Shown here: piece by piece, positions 46,760 through 60,439 of the stretch
Numbering within the stretch: the stretch's first letter is position 1
Layout of the letters: every line of letters begins with the position of its first letter
NCBI GenBank assembly: GCA_038373865.1
Contig: JAXGGA010005188.1
Span: 1 to 64,000, forward strand
Reading direction: 5' to 3'
Length of the DNA stretch: 64,000 nucleotides
Source: Uloborus plumipes
Taxonomy: Eukaryota; Arthropoda; Arachnida; Araneae; Uloboridae
Position numbers and translations under genes: made by a program
The notes under the pieces: generated by a model
Database searches by the model: none
What the model saw: only the letters and a program-made list of their open reading frames with translations
What the model was told of the DNA's origin: nothing

Positions 46760-47800
46760 CTGAAATAGTGTTCGTTTAAATTGCCTTCTAAGTTTGGGGA
46801 ATAGATAGACGTTGCAGAGGGTCAGCAGAATAAATAGCCTGTTGAAACAGCAGCATCAGATTTTTTTCCAGGAAACACTGAATTTAGTGCGAGAAATGGT
46901 ATGGAAAATCGTCCCGAAAGCCGTATGCACCTTTAGAATAGTTCCCACTTGGCTGTTCTCCAGTTTTTGTTGTGTGTGAAATTTGATGCTGTAGAGCTGC
47001 TCTAGAAGTTCTACCCTTTTCTTCAAAATTAAAACACCGACGAGAGAACTACATTGCCTCAGTCAAACGCTGTTTGCCAGCAATTGCACAGATGGAAAAA
47101 AATTCAGGCATGAGCATTTCAAAGTCCTTGGCCCGTTGTGCATATAGATGAGTATCACTGAAAGTTTTGTCAAGTTCTTTCTCTAAGAATTCCTATGAAT
47201 TCAATCGGTCTTCCTTAGTTGCAATCCATGCCTTGGCAATCTCATCTTTTAAAAAAATAGACAGTTGTAAGACAATCAATACCATTCTATCATGAAGTAG
47301 GACAGCTTGTTATCCTCTGCCATACTCAGATCTATAAGGTCTGAGAAAAATGTGTTACTTATGGCATTGAATAAAACTGGCAAACCTGAAGCCTTGGAAA
47401 CCTAATCACCATCAAAGTAGTCTTGTAATTCCATGCACATTCTCCAGCGGTGCTACTCTTCTTGGATTTGTTCCGAAAACATGAAGAATGCAGTCTAGCT
47501 GCCACTGTGTCCTCTTGACTGAAATCTTGATAATTTCAAATTGCCTCTTAAGTTTGGAGAGCAGCTAGAAGTCGCAGAGGGCCATATCAGGAGAATCAAG
47601 TATCATCTGAATCAAGTTCAAGAAATGTGCTGAAAAATCGTGACCAAAAGATATATGCATTTTTCGAACTGTTTTCATCTGGCTGTTGTCCCGTTTTTGG
47701 CAAAATTTGATACTGTAGAGCTGATCCAGTTGTTCCATCATTTCCCTCAAAAATAAAAACCAATGAGAGAACCACACTAGATCAAACACCATTTACCAGG
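46760..47800 (-). repeat. Two diverged copies of an unidentified, formerly coding block
   Basis: About 46770-47080 and 47515-47795 are diverged direct copies (shared: gcagaggg, ctggctgttctcc/ctggctgttgtcc, gatactgtagagctg). On the minus strand the right copy reads MMEQLDQLYSIKFCQK followed by NSQMKTVRKMHISFGHDF, and the left copy gives a matching sequence with stops. It looks like an old multicopy protein-coding element whose family I do not recognise. Confidence 0.45.
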
Positions 47801-47921
47801 GACAATATCTTTAGATAGACCTGTAAAAATTTAGTAATGCACAGAAAAGTTCAATGTTAGATCCTGCAAGTAAACTTGACTCATACTGGTCAGGTTTTGA
47901 CAATATATATATATATAGACA

Positions 47922-48628
47922 CAGCGTGTCGCAGTTAAGCATTTCAGAACTTCTGGGAGGGACAGGGTGCATCCTGGCAACTCAAAATCATACCGCAATG
48001 CAGAGTCTGCAATGCTTTCTAAAAGCGGGGATGGACACATTTCATTTCCCTTCACTTCACTTCAGCGTCCCCCATACCTACCACTGCAGACTGCACATGG
48101 TTAAATCAGATGGACACCCATCCCCTCCCCCTCCAGAGTACTTTTCTTTAATCCAGATTAGGAGCCAAACAAACCCCTGGTCCAGAGGTATCAATTCACT
48201 TGGAGGACTTTGTGACCACAATCCATATTTAATGTGCCCCAGCCATCATTGGTGAACACTATGGATCTTTGACAGGCTAAGATTGAACAGGGGGGACAGT
48301 TAGGTAAGGAGTCTGACAACTTACCTGTTGGGCTACCACGGCCCCTGGTGATGTACACAGAAGCACTATTAAGAAAAGAGACATAAGTGAAAAATATTTT
48401 TAACAATACATGTAAAAAAAAGCAAAAGATACAAGGGTAAAAGTAAGTGTTCAAGTTTTTTCCACTGGCTACAATGCATACCTCCCATCTTCGGCGCTGG
48501 AACTCCAAATAATCTGGAATACACCTGGCATACCTCATATTCCACCTTGTCAGGAAAGCATTTCTATATTCTCATTGCTACACGATTTTACTCTACCCCC
48601 CTAGAAGTTCTGAAACACTTATACCCTG
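47922..48628. mobile_element. TA-flanked MITE containing a SINE
   Basis: The outer ends, CAGCGTGTCGCAGTTAAGCA with cagaacttctgggagg following, and the reverse of CCCCCTAGAAGTTCTGAAAC...ACCCTG, form imperfect inverted repeats of about 45 bases. A TA follows on the right. The start CAGSGT and the TA suggest the Tc1/mariner group. A tRNA-derived SINE lies within. Confidence 0.55.
48040..48346 (-). repeat. tRNA-derived SINE
   Basis: On the minus strand the head GGGCCGTGGTAGCCCAACAGG contains an A box (TAGCCCAACAGG, 48335-48324), and a B box GTTCAATCT follows at 48288-48280, a distance normal for tRNA-like promoters. The body runs to about 48040. No tail or duplication is clear. Confidence 0.6.
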
Positions 48629-48979
48629 TATATATAAAAAAATGATCGTATACTTTCCAACATACTTCATATTTGTTGCATATTCCCAACATGTAATCTT
48701 AAATTTACAATTGGGTGGCTTTGCTGGTTATCTGACATCAATATGTTAAATGGTCCTTGGCTTTTCGTACATACGGATGAGTATCAGTGAAAGGTTTTTC
48801 AAGTTATCTTTGAGCTCATTCCCAAAATCGTATTAAAAACCCTTTCAAATTACACGACACCCCCCGTTAAAATTTTAATGCGCAACCCTTGTAGGCACCC
48901 ATGAATTTTCTTATGATCTCCTCCTTGAAGCTTGAACGCAAATCTGAATTCAGAAGAGAAATTCAGAAGCAATCAAGAT

Positions 48980-51900
48980 TTTTTTCATAAAACTTTTATT
49001 GCTGCATTAAAATTTGCATTTTTTCAGGATGAAGAAAACATTTTTTAAATCATTAAAAGTATTATAAAAAATTAAATTAGTTTTGATGTTAGCAAACATT
49101 TTTAGGAACTCATTAGATTGATATAACTTGAAACAAAAACTTGTGTTATCTTTCATGAAACACTTCCAAATTATATGCAAATCAATACAATTAACAAAAA
49201 ATGTATGGTTACACTTTAATTTATACCAATTAGTAAATGTAATAGGAGCATATAATGTGAATATATATGACAATTCTTGATAAATACTGTGAATATAAAT
49301 CTGAAAAATATTCCAATAGAATTGGAACGAAAAATAATGCATTTGTACATAGGTTTAGATATCAATTATACTTAAATATTTGTACATAATTTACATAAAA
49401 TCACTTAATATCTTCACATATGCATGCACATTCCATAAATGCATTCAAGTGCTAATTTCATGCGATTTTCAAACATCCATATTACATTTATTGCACAGAT
49501 ATCCACTAAAATTTGGAAACTCATAAGACTTAAAAATTATCATAAAGTAAATGATTACGGAATGTTTTAAAACATTACAAGGTGAAAATACATTGTAATC
49601 AAATGCATTACTGTGATTGCATATGCTATCTACAATACAGGCACAAAACTGGCTGTTTTACGGCAATGGAGATTGAATATATGAAATGGAGACAAGTGAA
49701 AACCCCCTAGTTTTAAAAACTAGGGCTAAACCAAACCCTAGAATTTTTTGGAACATTTTAAATTTTGAGGGCAAATAACTCCAATGATTTAATATGATTA
49801 CATAAGACTTAATACATAAGCAGATAGGATAGTAAAACTAAAATTAATATGAAATAAGTACTTTAGACTAAATATTTAGTAATAAACACATGAACAAATA
49901 TTTTTATGTAATTTACTTACTGCAAGTCAATTGTGTTTTTCTCTTTTATTTTTAAGAAAGTTAAACCTCCTCCAAACTTGCTCAATATTAAGAAAGAAGT
50001 TTGGCTATTGTACATAATTCATAACAATCAAGACGGATACAATTTGACTATTTTATTCACATATCTCAATTTCTTATACTACAGAAAGGGATCTTAGTAA
50101 ATGAAGCACAGGTATGCAAATTTGTCAAATATTTAATTTGTTAATGTATACAGCCTGTGCAAAGATAACCTAACAATTTAATATAAAACATAAAAAAGGG
50201 AACATTTTAATTGCATGAGGAGCAGTTCCGAAAAATATGGTTCATTGCCAGCAACAAACTTTATTTACCCCACCTTATGCAGCAAAAATTAGTTGCATCC
50301 TATTCTCTGTAAATCCTTGAGTTCAAATGCAGAAATATCAAAGAGCATATTTTAAGTATGCTTTGGGATGTATGTCTTGTTTAGCAGATAAGAAACTTAT
50401 TTTACTTTTTTTTCATATCAAAAACAGAAGTTTTAAAATTATTGCAAATAATATTTTTTCCCCTTCTCGTTTTTCCTTTGTATGCATAATTTTAGTATGT
50501 ACCCAATAAAATCAAATTAAAATTAATACAACAATAAACATTTTATAAAAGAACAACAATTTTCATATAGGCGCTTTTCAGTTTGTACTATCAAGTTATG
50601 AATGGCAACAAAACAAACAAAAAAGAATACTTTTTTGAACCAATAATCAATTTTCTGAAGATCATACTTAAGACACTATTTTTAGAGATTGGGACTGTAG
50701 AGAGCTTTAAAGCTATCTTTAATCCCAATATGAGGCTCAATTAAGATGTACATTCATTACTAAGGGTGAAAAAACTGAACTATACAAAAGCAGAAAGCTT
50801 AAAAAACAGCAGACTTGGGACAAACCAGAGTGATTAATACATAATACATATACATAAGGTGTTAAATGAGAAGAAATAAGTTGGCGCTTAATTTATCACT
50901 GCAAGACAAAACTAACTTTTCAGCTTTGGCTTTAGATCAGCCACTGACTCAATACGCTGATGTGGAGCAGGGCCCTTACACAATACTACTTTTGACCCTC
51001 AAACATTACAACATGTGTAAAACATTCATATGTTTATTGGTTCATTTTTACAGTCTCAATTATTAGTATATACTTTAACTGGAAAATTTTCTTCTGAATT
51101 ATAAAATTGTAACTGTGTGACTGTTGATTATATTATTTATATGCCACTATGCACCAAGTTATGTAAATTAACTTTTAAGTTTTGTGGTAAGGAACATCAT
51201 TAAAAATTTAGATCTTTGATCAATTAACTAGAGTGTTTTTCCTTCCAAATTTTAAAGTTGTACTGATTCTGTTGCTAGTGTGTGATATGATTTAACTCAG
51301 AACTATGACTAAGGATATGCTTCAGCGTGAGATTCTTTGCAGAGATTTGACTGATTTTACACTACCTGAAATGGACATCTAGTTATCTTCATCCAATACT
51401 TCATAACAAGCTAATTTAGTATTTAATTAATAATATATTTTTACTAACATTTTTATACATATGAAGTATTCAAGACGCTTTCCCCTACAGCTATTTATAA
51501 AATCAAGATATTTCTTTGCTATTTTCAGTAATATTTTTCATCCATTTCTTAAGCTGATAACTTGGTTTATGATTTTTTTTTAAAATCTTGCGCATTCAAA
51601 TGCTAACTACTTTATAGAACATTGTTTGAAAATAAAGTTTATAACAAGTACACATCTAACCACATGTCAAGCATTCTAAAGCTCTTGTCCCACACTAAAG
51701 ATGCTGCTAATCATATCAGAAGCTTTTTTTTTTTTTTTTTGTTATTATATGACTACAGCAAAGCAAAGTATAAAAACAATAATAACAGATTTTCCATCTA
51801 TATTATGGCCATGAAAATAAAATCTTTCAACAATCATAAAATCTTTCATTTGAACAAGTAGCATTAACATCAATCATCTTAAATTTCTACGAAAAACATG

Positions 51901-54900
51901 GCTGAAAGTTTAATTGTTTAAATCTTGTTTTACATAGACTTAGGTTTAACAGATTTGCAGATGGGCTATGAGAAAAATTTCAAAACAGAGAACAAATGAA
52001 AGAAATATACAATGAAATAACAAATGAAAAGAAAGCAAGAAGTAAACATGTTACAAAGTACTGGTTGTGCTTACTTTAGTAAATTTGAAAAGGTTTGTAA
52101 GCCATAAAAGGTTGAATACCTGTGTTTTCCATGCTTGTACACAGTCTATTGGGGATGTTTCCGGTTAGCATTTCATCTGAAATGTATCACACTTCTTAGT
52201 AGCAAATGAATTCAAATGCTAAGTTTGGTCTCGAAGTACTAAATGATAACATTATTTCTGTTCTTATTGAAAAGTACACCAATATCATTTTTAATGGCAT
52301 TGCTGGAGAAAGGCTTACCTTCTGATTGTAAGAGAACATCTGATTGGTGCACCCTGACGTACTAAAACCAATAATTTCTTAACTTTTACAGTTTTTCCTT
52401 TTTTTCCCATCTAATGCTATCAGACGTTTGCATTTCTACAGCTGCTATTGTGATGGAAAGAGAATTAATGCCCTTGCTTTTAACTAACTCTCATACACTT
52501 CATTCTTTCTTAGATATATTATTTACATTTTATTTTCAGTCATTCCTACAACATTCAAACCTTATTTATATTCATAAAATAAGAAAAATCTACTTTATGA
52601 GTTGGTTGACCATTTTCAGCAAGTATCAATTAGACTTCAAAAATTCCTTTTTACACAGTTGCACGAATACACTAAAAGGAGAATTCCTACTAATTTCAAA
52701 TACATGTCTACTATTTCCATTGCAAGTTTTTGTAAAACATTGCTCTTTACCAAATCTACATTAGTACCAAGACAATCTTTTAGGTTGAACTCAATATTTA
52801 TGCAAATTCTTTAATAGCTGCATCTGAAAATAAGGTTTCCAAATGATGAACAAATGAAACAATACATGAAAAAGATTATTTTCCTTCACTACATGTATCT
52901 CCTGTTCTAAGCCAGTTAAGACACGTTCTTGTTTAATAGAAAAATCGGGGGAAAAAAATAGTAAAATTAAAACGTGAGAATGTTTTTGTGTTCTTTTGTT
53001 TTGTTTACATGGATGATTTGAACCATATTTGTTTCTGATTACACTTTCTGCCATTTTTTTCACCATATTGTATTCACTAAAACAAACAGAATCAGAAAAA
53101 AAAAAAAAAAATCTCACTGGAACAATTGAAGCACTTTAATTGCAAAATAGTTCTACCACAATTTAAAACTAAATGAAAAATGTCTTAAATTATTTATCAA
53201 TGTATTAATTCGCAAAATGAGTAGAAATTTTTAATTTTTGTTCAAATATATCTGTATGATAAGCTAGCTATATGGATCACAACTCTTCTCCAACAAACAC
53301 AAAAATATCTTGGCTGCTCGATGGTAACAACAGCTATGAAGTAAATCTTTGTAGCCCATATACACTTTGCACCAGAATAAAAAAGAGAACATGATACAAA
53401 GTCTTCAGTTAACTGCCATACTGTCACATCACTGACATCACATGTGTTTTAGGCAGTTCTACTGAGGAAGAATGCACTTTTTTGCACATTTCAAGGCAAT
53501 TTCACTCAATATTGGCAGAGTTTAAGACTCTAATAAGTTTTCTTAGCTTGAATAACCAGTAACATTGATGTTGAAAAATGCAATTAGAAATAAGTCACTT
53601 TTTTATACTTTTGAATAAGTTTAAATATATTTGCCCTTATAATAAAATAAAGCGTTAATTTGCATTCTTTTGTATCCAAACTTTAGAAAACCAGTTACAG
53701 TAAACCACTGGCAGAAATCTAGTAAAAATCCTTTTTGTTTTATTTAATGGGGACACTAAATGAAAAATATTCAAATAAATGCAAGAAAGCAATTGTGCAT
53801 TATTCTAATAAAGTTCACTTTTTCAAATGGCAGCAATCTTCATTCACGAAGACAAGCTATTTCAGATGACTAGTACTTTAAAAGAGTTGGACACACCTGA
53901 TTTAGGTCAGTTACTGCTGAAAAAATTCAATATATAAACAATTTTTAAAGAAAATTACTTGGATATAGTGAACTTTTAAAACAATGTAACTGAAACAGTA
54001 TTTTAGAATATCTAGCAAACAATATATACTTCCACTTATATTTCTTACTGTGTAATCATTCTTATAAAGATTTTAATATGACTCGTCATACTAGGGATGG
54101 GGGGGGGGGAATCAGTTAGCATCACCTCTTAGAGTTCTTTTCTGACCAAAATAAAACCATAATATTTGAAAATGAAGAGAGGTATTTATATAAAAATTAT
54201 CTTACATATTGAATACAATCTCTTGAATCATTATTTAACAAGGCTGCATTAATCAGAATGCAAAACTAGTGCATAATCTCATGGAAAAAGGTAACAGAAG
54301 TAAGTTTGAGACTACAAAATATCTCTCTAAGAGCAATTGTAGATTTAAAAAACAATATAATTAATTTTCAGACTATTTATTATAGCTTTATCAAACATTA
54401 AAAGCATAAAAATAGGGATTTTTCTCAACATTATCCACAATTGAGTTACACAGAATCTACTGCATATAAAACCAGTATTTCTGATATATCAGCTTTGAAA
54501 TCAGTATACTTTTAAAAAGACAAGGAAATTAAAACAAAGAAACAAGCATAAATAATTTTGCAAAATAAAACTTTGGAAAAATCCTCAGATAATGTATAGT
54601 ACAGTAATATTCTAAGATTGTACAACATTGTCAGTGTCTTCATTATGCCAGTTATTACATTCAATATGCATCAGTAATTGAAATTGCATTTTGAGATCAA
54701 AAAGTTGCCTCAGCAACATATTGGACGGCAAACAGGATGGCATCTCAGTGGGCATTAAATGATTCGTAAACAACGAAGACATTATTAAATTATTTTTTTT
54801 TCAAATTGCAGAAGGAAAAAAAACTACAACTTTTATGTAAACAATATACATTTGCATATATCTCATAACCTGCTGAAATTTTATCTAGAATGAATAAGAA

Positions 54901-55858
54901 TCGAAATGTTGGAATATTTTTGAATGTTTCATGATAAACATGAAAAAAGAAAGAAAATTATCACAAAAATGATTACATAATTTTTTAATCACTCCAATAT
55001 AAGAAAAACATAAAAATACTGTTTCATTGTCCAAGTAAAAAAGTATAATCAGTGACCTAAACAATAACAAAAGTATACGGGAAATAAACACTAAACATAA
55101 TGCAATCATACAAAAATTAAATTAAAATCCATGTTTATTAAGATTAGTTCATAAAAAATTGTACTTTGTAAAGCAAATGGGAAAAACACAAAAATCAACT
55201 TCACGTGAAAACTAAAATAAACATACAGACAGAAAATTAAGATGGTGCATTACAAAGAAAATTATCCTACATAAAACCTTGCAAGCTGAAATATCACGTG
55301 TACATGCAAAATTAGAAAGACAAAGCACAAATAACAATGTTCCCGGAACATTACTTGAAATGAAACAAACATTTGCCGGCACATTTGATAATCATTTCAA
55401 TGTACAATAAATTTATACATAATTTGTTTTTGTTAAATAAACATGTATTTACAAAGCTAATATTAACAAAATCAGTTTTGAGCAACATCTTGAAAACATA
55501 CTCAATAAATGGTCTATCAAATCTTGTTTATAACAATTCTATTCATAAATAAACATAATTCACAGAAAGAGCAATTACGTCACAATGTATTACAGCACAC
55601 ACCTGCTCCAATTCCCATAAGCTGATTATATGAAAAATAACATAATGTACAAATGCAGCAAGTTATCGTTGCATGAAAAAATTGCAAATGTAACAAAAAC
55701 TGCAGAAATGTAAAATGAATTTCTAAGCTATTTTTCTGGTAAGCGGAGCTCAACACAGCAACCACAACATAGAGGGCTGCTTCAGTTGCTGGACAATCAA
55801 TGATGAGTCCAATGGTATTGGAGACCAACTAGAAATCAGTTGCAAAAAGTTTGAGACT
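48980..55858 (-). other. Possible long 3' UTR of UBE2N; no other gene seen
   Basis: The 6.9 kb downstream of the UBE2N stop is AT-rich and, unlike the rest of the window, shows no transposon ends, inverted repeats or splice-like exons. Its lower limit has a minus-strand AATAAA at 49000-48995. Several other AATAAA-like signals lie between. A uniformly repeat-poor stretch directly after a stop codon suggests a transcribed, selected 3' UTR or regulatory DNA. This is inference only. Homopolymers include poly-T at 51725-51740 and poly-G at 54098-54109. Confidence 0.35.
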
Positions 55859-55896
55859 TCAATTATTCATGGCATATAAACGAGTCCATTCTCTTG
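55859..55896 (-). CDS. UBE2N: UBE2N/Ubc13, last coding exon
   Basis: After a minus-strand acceptor (tttctactttgtag) this exon supplies the last twelve residues, with the two bases completing alanine: AREWTRLYAMNN then TGA (55861-55859). The C-terminus of animal UBE2N is ARxWTRLYAMNN(I), so the match is near-exact; the final isoleucine of vertebrates is absent here. The phase 1 junction matches the donor at 62060. The intron between is about 6.2 kb. Confidence 0.92.
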
Positions 55897-57060
<1,164 letters not shown>

Positions 57061-57066
57061 GAAAGA

Positions 57067-57143
57067 GTCCTGAGTAACTAATTTATTAGTTACTCAGGAT
57101 CCTACACGTTTGCCTACATAAAATTGTTGCAAACGTGTAGAAT
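57067..57143. repeat. Two adjacent perfect hairpins
   Basis: The first palindrome is TCCTGAGTAACTAA, a 4-base loop (TTTA) and TTAGTTACTCAGGA (about 57067-57098). Immediately after lies CTACACGTTTGC, a 15-base loop and GCAAACGTGTAG (about 57101-57139). The stems are perfect in an otherwise AT-rich intron. The role is unknown. Confidence 0.85.
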
Positions 57144-57637
57144 AATAATTTGAAAATGTAAAGAAAAGTTATGTTTAAAATTGTATAAAACTGCATGGAA
57201 TGTGTATAAAGAACAAAATTACCATACTTTATGGAAGAAACGGCGCAGCATTTACGTGTTTAAAACTTAAAAAAAGTCGAATGCGGCGTTTACGCCAGCA
57301 CGGCGATTACAATAATTAAAGAATTTCAAAAACAGATCTTGATGGTCAAAATCCAGTATATTTCACATTCCTGCCAAGAGATGGCACCAGCTCCGACCTG
57401 AAAAGTAACGCTGCTCTCGGACATTGCAGTATGGCAATCCGACCCCCTTTTTTTTGTGGGTGTTAAAAATAAACTCATCCACCCCTCCTGACTGGTCAAA
57501 TTAGTCGTGCAAATGCGAAACGGCATTCCTTTCTCCATTTCTCCACTCCTCATTGATTCCAGTGATTAGCTGCGAGCAATTTTCTTCCTGCATTAACAAA
57601 TTTGGTTTTGCTTACTTTTTTATAGCTTGATTCTATT

Positions 57638-59003
57638 ATGGCTCCCAAACGTCACCTGAGCTATACTGCGGCATTTAAATTTCAGGCCACTGAGAAGGCG
57701 GAAAGCCTGGGAAATCGTGCTGCGGGAAGAGAACTTGGGGTACATGAGCGGTGCATTCACCGTTGGCGATCTGAAAAGTCAGAGCTCCAAGAGATGCCTA
57801 AAACTAAATGAGCTAGAAGAGGCGGCATCGCAAGGTGGCCCGTTTTGGAGGATCGACAGGAGCAGTGGATTTTGCAGCAAAGGGAGAAAGGTTGCCCTAT
57901 CTCCACTGTGCACATAAGAATACAAGCGAGACAGATGGCTGCCGACATGAACATTCCCAATTTCAATGGCAACCCAAAATGATGCCATCGCTTCATGCAC
58001 CGGAAGAAGTTGTCCGTACGACAAGGAACAACTGTTGGGCAGAAGTTGCCCCAAGACTGGGAGGCAAAAAAAAATTCATTTCTGGACTTTGTCCATCGAC
58101 AGATTGCCGACAAAAGGTTTAAATGTTCTCAAGTGATAAACATGGAGGAAGTCCTTTTGTCGTTTGACTGTCCTCCCAATCGGACAGTCAACAAAACAGG
58201 GGAAAAATCTGTTGGAGTTGTCACGACCGGACATGAAAAGTCCTCCTTTACTTGTGTGCTCGCATGTGCAGCCGATGGTACGAAATTAAATCCCCTAATT
58301 ATTTTCAAGCGGAAGACTATTCCAAAAGAAAACTTCCCAAAGGAAGTGGTTATCCAGTGCAACGAAAAAGCTGGATGAACGAAAGCGTTATGTTGCACTG
58401 GATAACGAAAGTGTGGCGTAAGCACAAGGGGGCCTTTTTTGAACCCAAGGGACTACTCATTTTTGATTCCTTTAAATCTCATCTAATGGAATCAGTGAAA
58501 GAACATGCAAAGCAAGCTTCTGCCTTGCTTGCTGTTATCCCAGGAGGGTTAGCAAAGCTCCTACAGCCCCTGGATTCAACAGTCAGCCGCAGCTTTAAAT
58601 GCCATGTGCGAAAGCAGTGGGAGAATTGGATGGCTGCCAATGCGTCTTATACAAAAGCTGGAAACTTGAAGAGGGCGTCGTATGCAGAAGTAGCAAAATG
58701 GGTTTCGATAGCGTGGCAAGAAGTTTCGCCGAACACCATTAAAGGAGGGTTCGCACAAGTGGGAATAATGGCAGAAAATGTACTGAGTATCATCATCGAG
58801 TATACATCAGATGATGAATCTGAATCGAATGAAAACAATGTAGAGTTGGAAGATGAATGGCAGAAAATGTACTGAGTATCATCATCGAGTATACATCAGA
58901 TGATGAATCTGAATCGAATGAAAACAATGTAGAGTTGGAAGATGAATTTCTTTCGCTCTTCCATTCGGATGTGGAAACCAGCGATTTTGACGGTTTTAAA
59001 TAA
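57638..59003 (+). pseudogene. POGK-like pogo transposase pseudogene
   Basis: The ATG opens MAPKRHLSYTAAFKFQATEK followed by NRAAGRELGVHERCIHRWR, a Brinker-type DNA-binding helix-turn-helix as in POGK relatives. The DDE_1 catalytic core follows: INMEEVLLSFD, LLIFDSFKSHL and LLQPLDSTVSRSFK, giving 35 residues between the last two acids. The first acid, normally aspartate (NMDE), reads glutamate here. The gene is broken by a TGA after PKTK (57807-57809), a second TGA where tryptophan is expected (NPK-stop, 57979-57981), a frameshift at about 58368, and an 89-bp tandem duplication (58771-58859 and 58860-58948) that shifts frame near the acidic C-terminus. The end, HSDVETSDFDGFK then TAA, is the original tail. 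Confidence 0.9.
58771..58948. repeat. 89-bp tandem duplication inside the pogo transposase
   Basis: Two identical copies start GCAGAAAATGTACTGAGTAT at 58771 and 58860. Eighty-nine is not divisible by three, so the duplication destroys the reading frame. The lack of differences suggests it is recent. Confidence 0.93.
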
Positions 59004-59316
59004 CTTTTCGGGTTCAAAAGAGCGGATGCGACCCGCTAAAAAGCGTGCTGTAGTGTATACTTTTGAAAATGTTCTTTGTTTAGATTTGTCTTGTGTGTTG
59101 ATAAGTGTTGTAAATATTTTAATGTTGCTATAAATGTAAATTTGCAAATAATTTCATATTGTTGCAAGCACATAAGTAGTCCTTTTGCATCACATAACCA
59201 TACTCTGTACTCATCATTGCTAGCGCGGCGATTGGACGGGAGCTTCGTTTTTTGCGCCGATTTTTCCGAGTGCAGTGTTTACACCGGGTGCAGCTTTTCT
59301 GCCATAAAATATGGTA

Positions 59317-60439
59317 CTATAGAACTGCCTTAGAGAAAGTAAGGGAACAATTCAAACTTTTACACCTATAGTTTGTCACGAATCAAAACGTTTTACTATA
59401 AATAATCTTCTAAATATCGTCAATTTTATTCATTCCGTTCATTGGATTATTCACAAAATGTCGCAGTGAGAAGGGTTGAAATGCCAGCTAATTGCACATC
59501 CCCATACCAAGAAGATACCATACCAAACAATGAGGTAGCAAAAAGGTTGGCCGAAAAAATTTGTACTCACATATCAAAACTCCAAATTACATTAAAAGAA
59601 ATTAAGTTTATTACCAATAATGAAAAATCAAGAGAAACACACTAAAGTAAGAAATTGACTGCAAAACAATAGACCCCTGCCAAAATTAGGAGAGTTGATA
59701 AGTCTACAATGGAAATAAAAAGCATGTATCAATTCAATTGACATGAAAGCTATAATGTAAGCAAATAGTAGAAAAAATACTTTTAGGCTACCTATTAAAT
59801 ATGAGGGATGGAGCTTTAATAGCGGTAAATACTTATTTACATGTAATACAAAACTGTAACATGCCATTAAATTTTACAGTTCTTCAATATAGCTCCCACC
59901 ACTGTGTACAGTCAGTTTCTAACAGTGTGGAAATTGCAGGACACCTGCAGCAGTGACTAATTTGTTGATACTTTGAATAGAGCAGTCTACTGCCGTTAGA
60001 TTACCACTAAAAAACATCATCTACTTAAACTGATTTTTGAATTCTTTACACATAAAATGTGCACTATAATAATATGAAGCATGAATATGCAACATAAAGT
60101 ATCTTTCATAGTCTTATAGTCTATATAGCATATTTTTCATCAGTGAATTTTTCTCAGTGTCCGCAGCAAATCCCGGGGAGCTCTCGGGGCTAGCCTGTTA
60201 AAAAGTGCAAAGAGGCAAAATAACTACAGTTGAGTCAATAACGTCATGGGACTTCGGAAGTTCTCTACACAATAAAAAATATCATTTTTTATTTCTTGTC
60301 TAGTCTGAATTCAAAGAGTAAGCTAACAAAGCCTTCAAAAAACTTGTACCCTTTTGTAAAACTTATTTGCATGAGCAAATATTTTGTACATTTTGTAACT
60401 AAAAAAGTATTGGTTGAATAAAGATTGGTGAAAGTTTAG
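59317..60439. other. UBE2N intron, nothing recognised
   Basis: AT-rich intronic sequence. No transposon end, exon or RNA gene was identified. Confidence 0.45.

Larger units (their letters stand above)
57222..59314 (+). mobile_element. Decayed pogo-type (POGK-like) DNA transposon
   Basis: The ends CCATACTTTATGG and CCATAAAATATGG are flanked by TA at 57220-57221 and 59315-59316. Further inward, subterminal GGCGC/GCGCC-rich blocks occur on both sides (57241-57310 and 59224-59300), unusually GC-rich for this region. The 2.1-kb element holds one broken transposase in the same orientation as the window and opposite to the UBE2N gene whose intron it occupies. Confidence 0.85.

Noticed and set aside
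47854..48255. 133-codon plus-strand open frame
   Set aside because: It overlaps a MITE end and a tRNA-derived SINE on the other strand; the apparent protein is translated repeat.
48306..48372. Minus-strand block with acceptor-like and donor-like ends (…AACAG|gtaagt)
   Set aside because: The sequence is the A-box head of a tRNA-derived SINE, which mimics a splice donor.
57757..58113. Minus-strand 118-codon frame
   Set aside because: Antisense shadow of the pogo transposase, with no splice or domain support.
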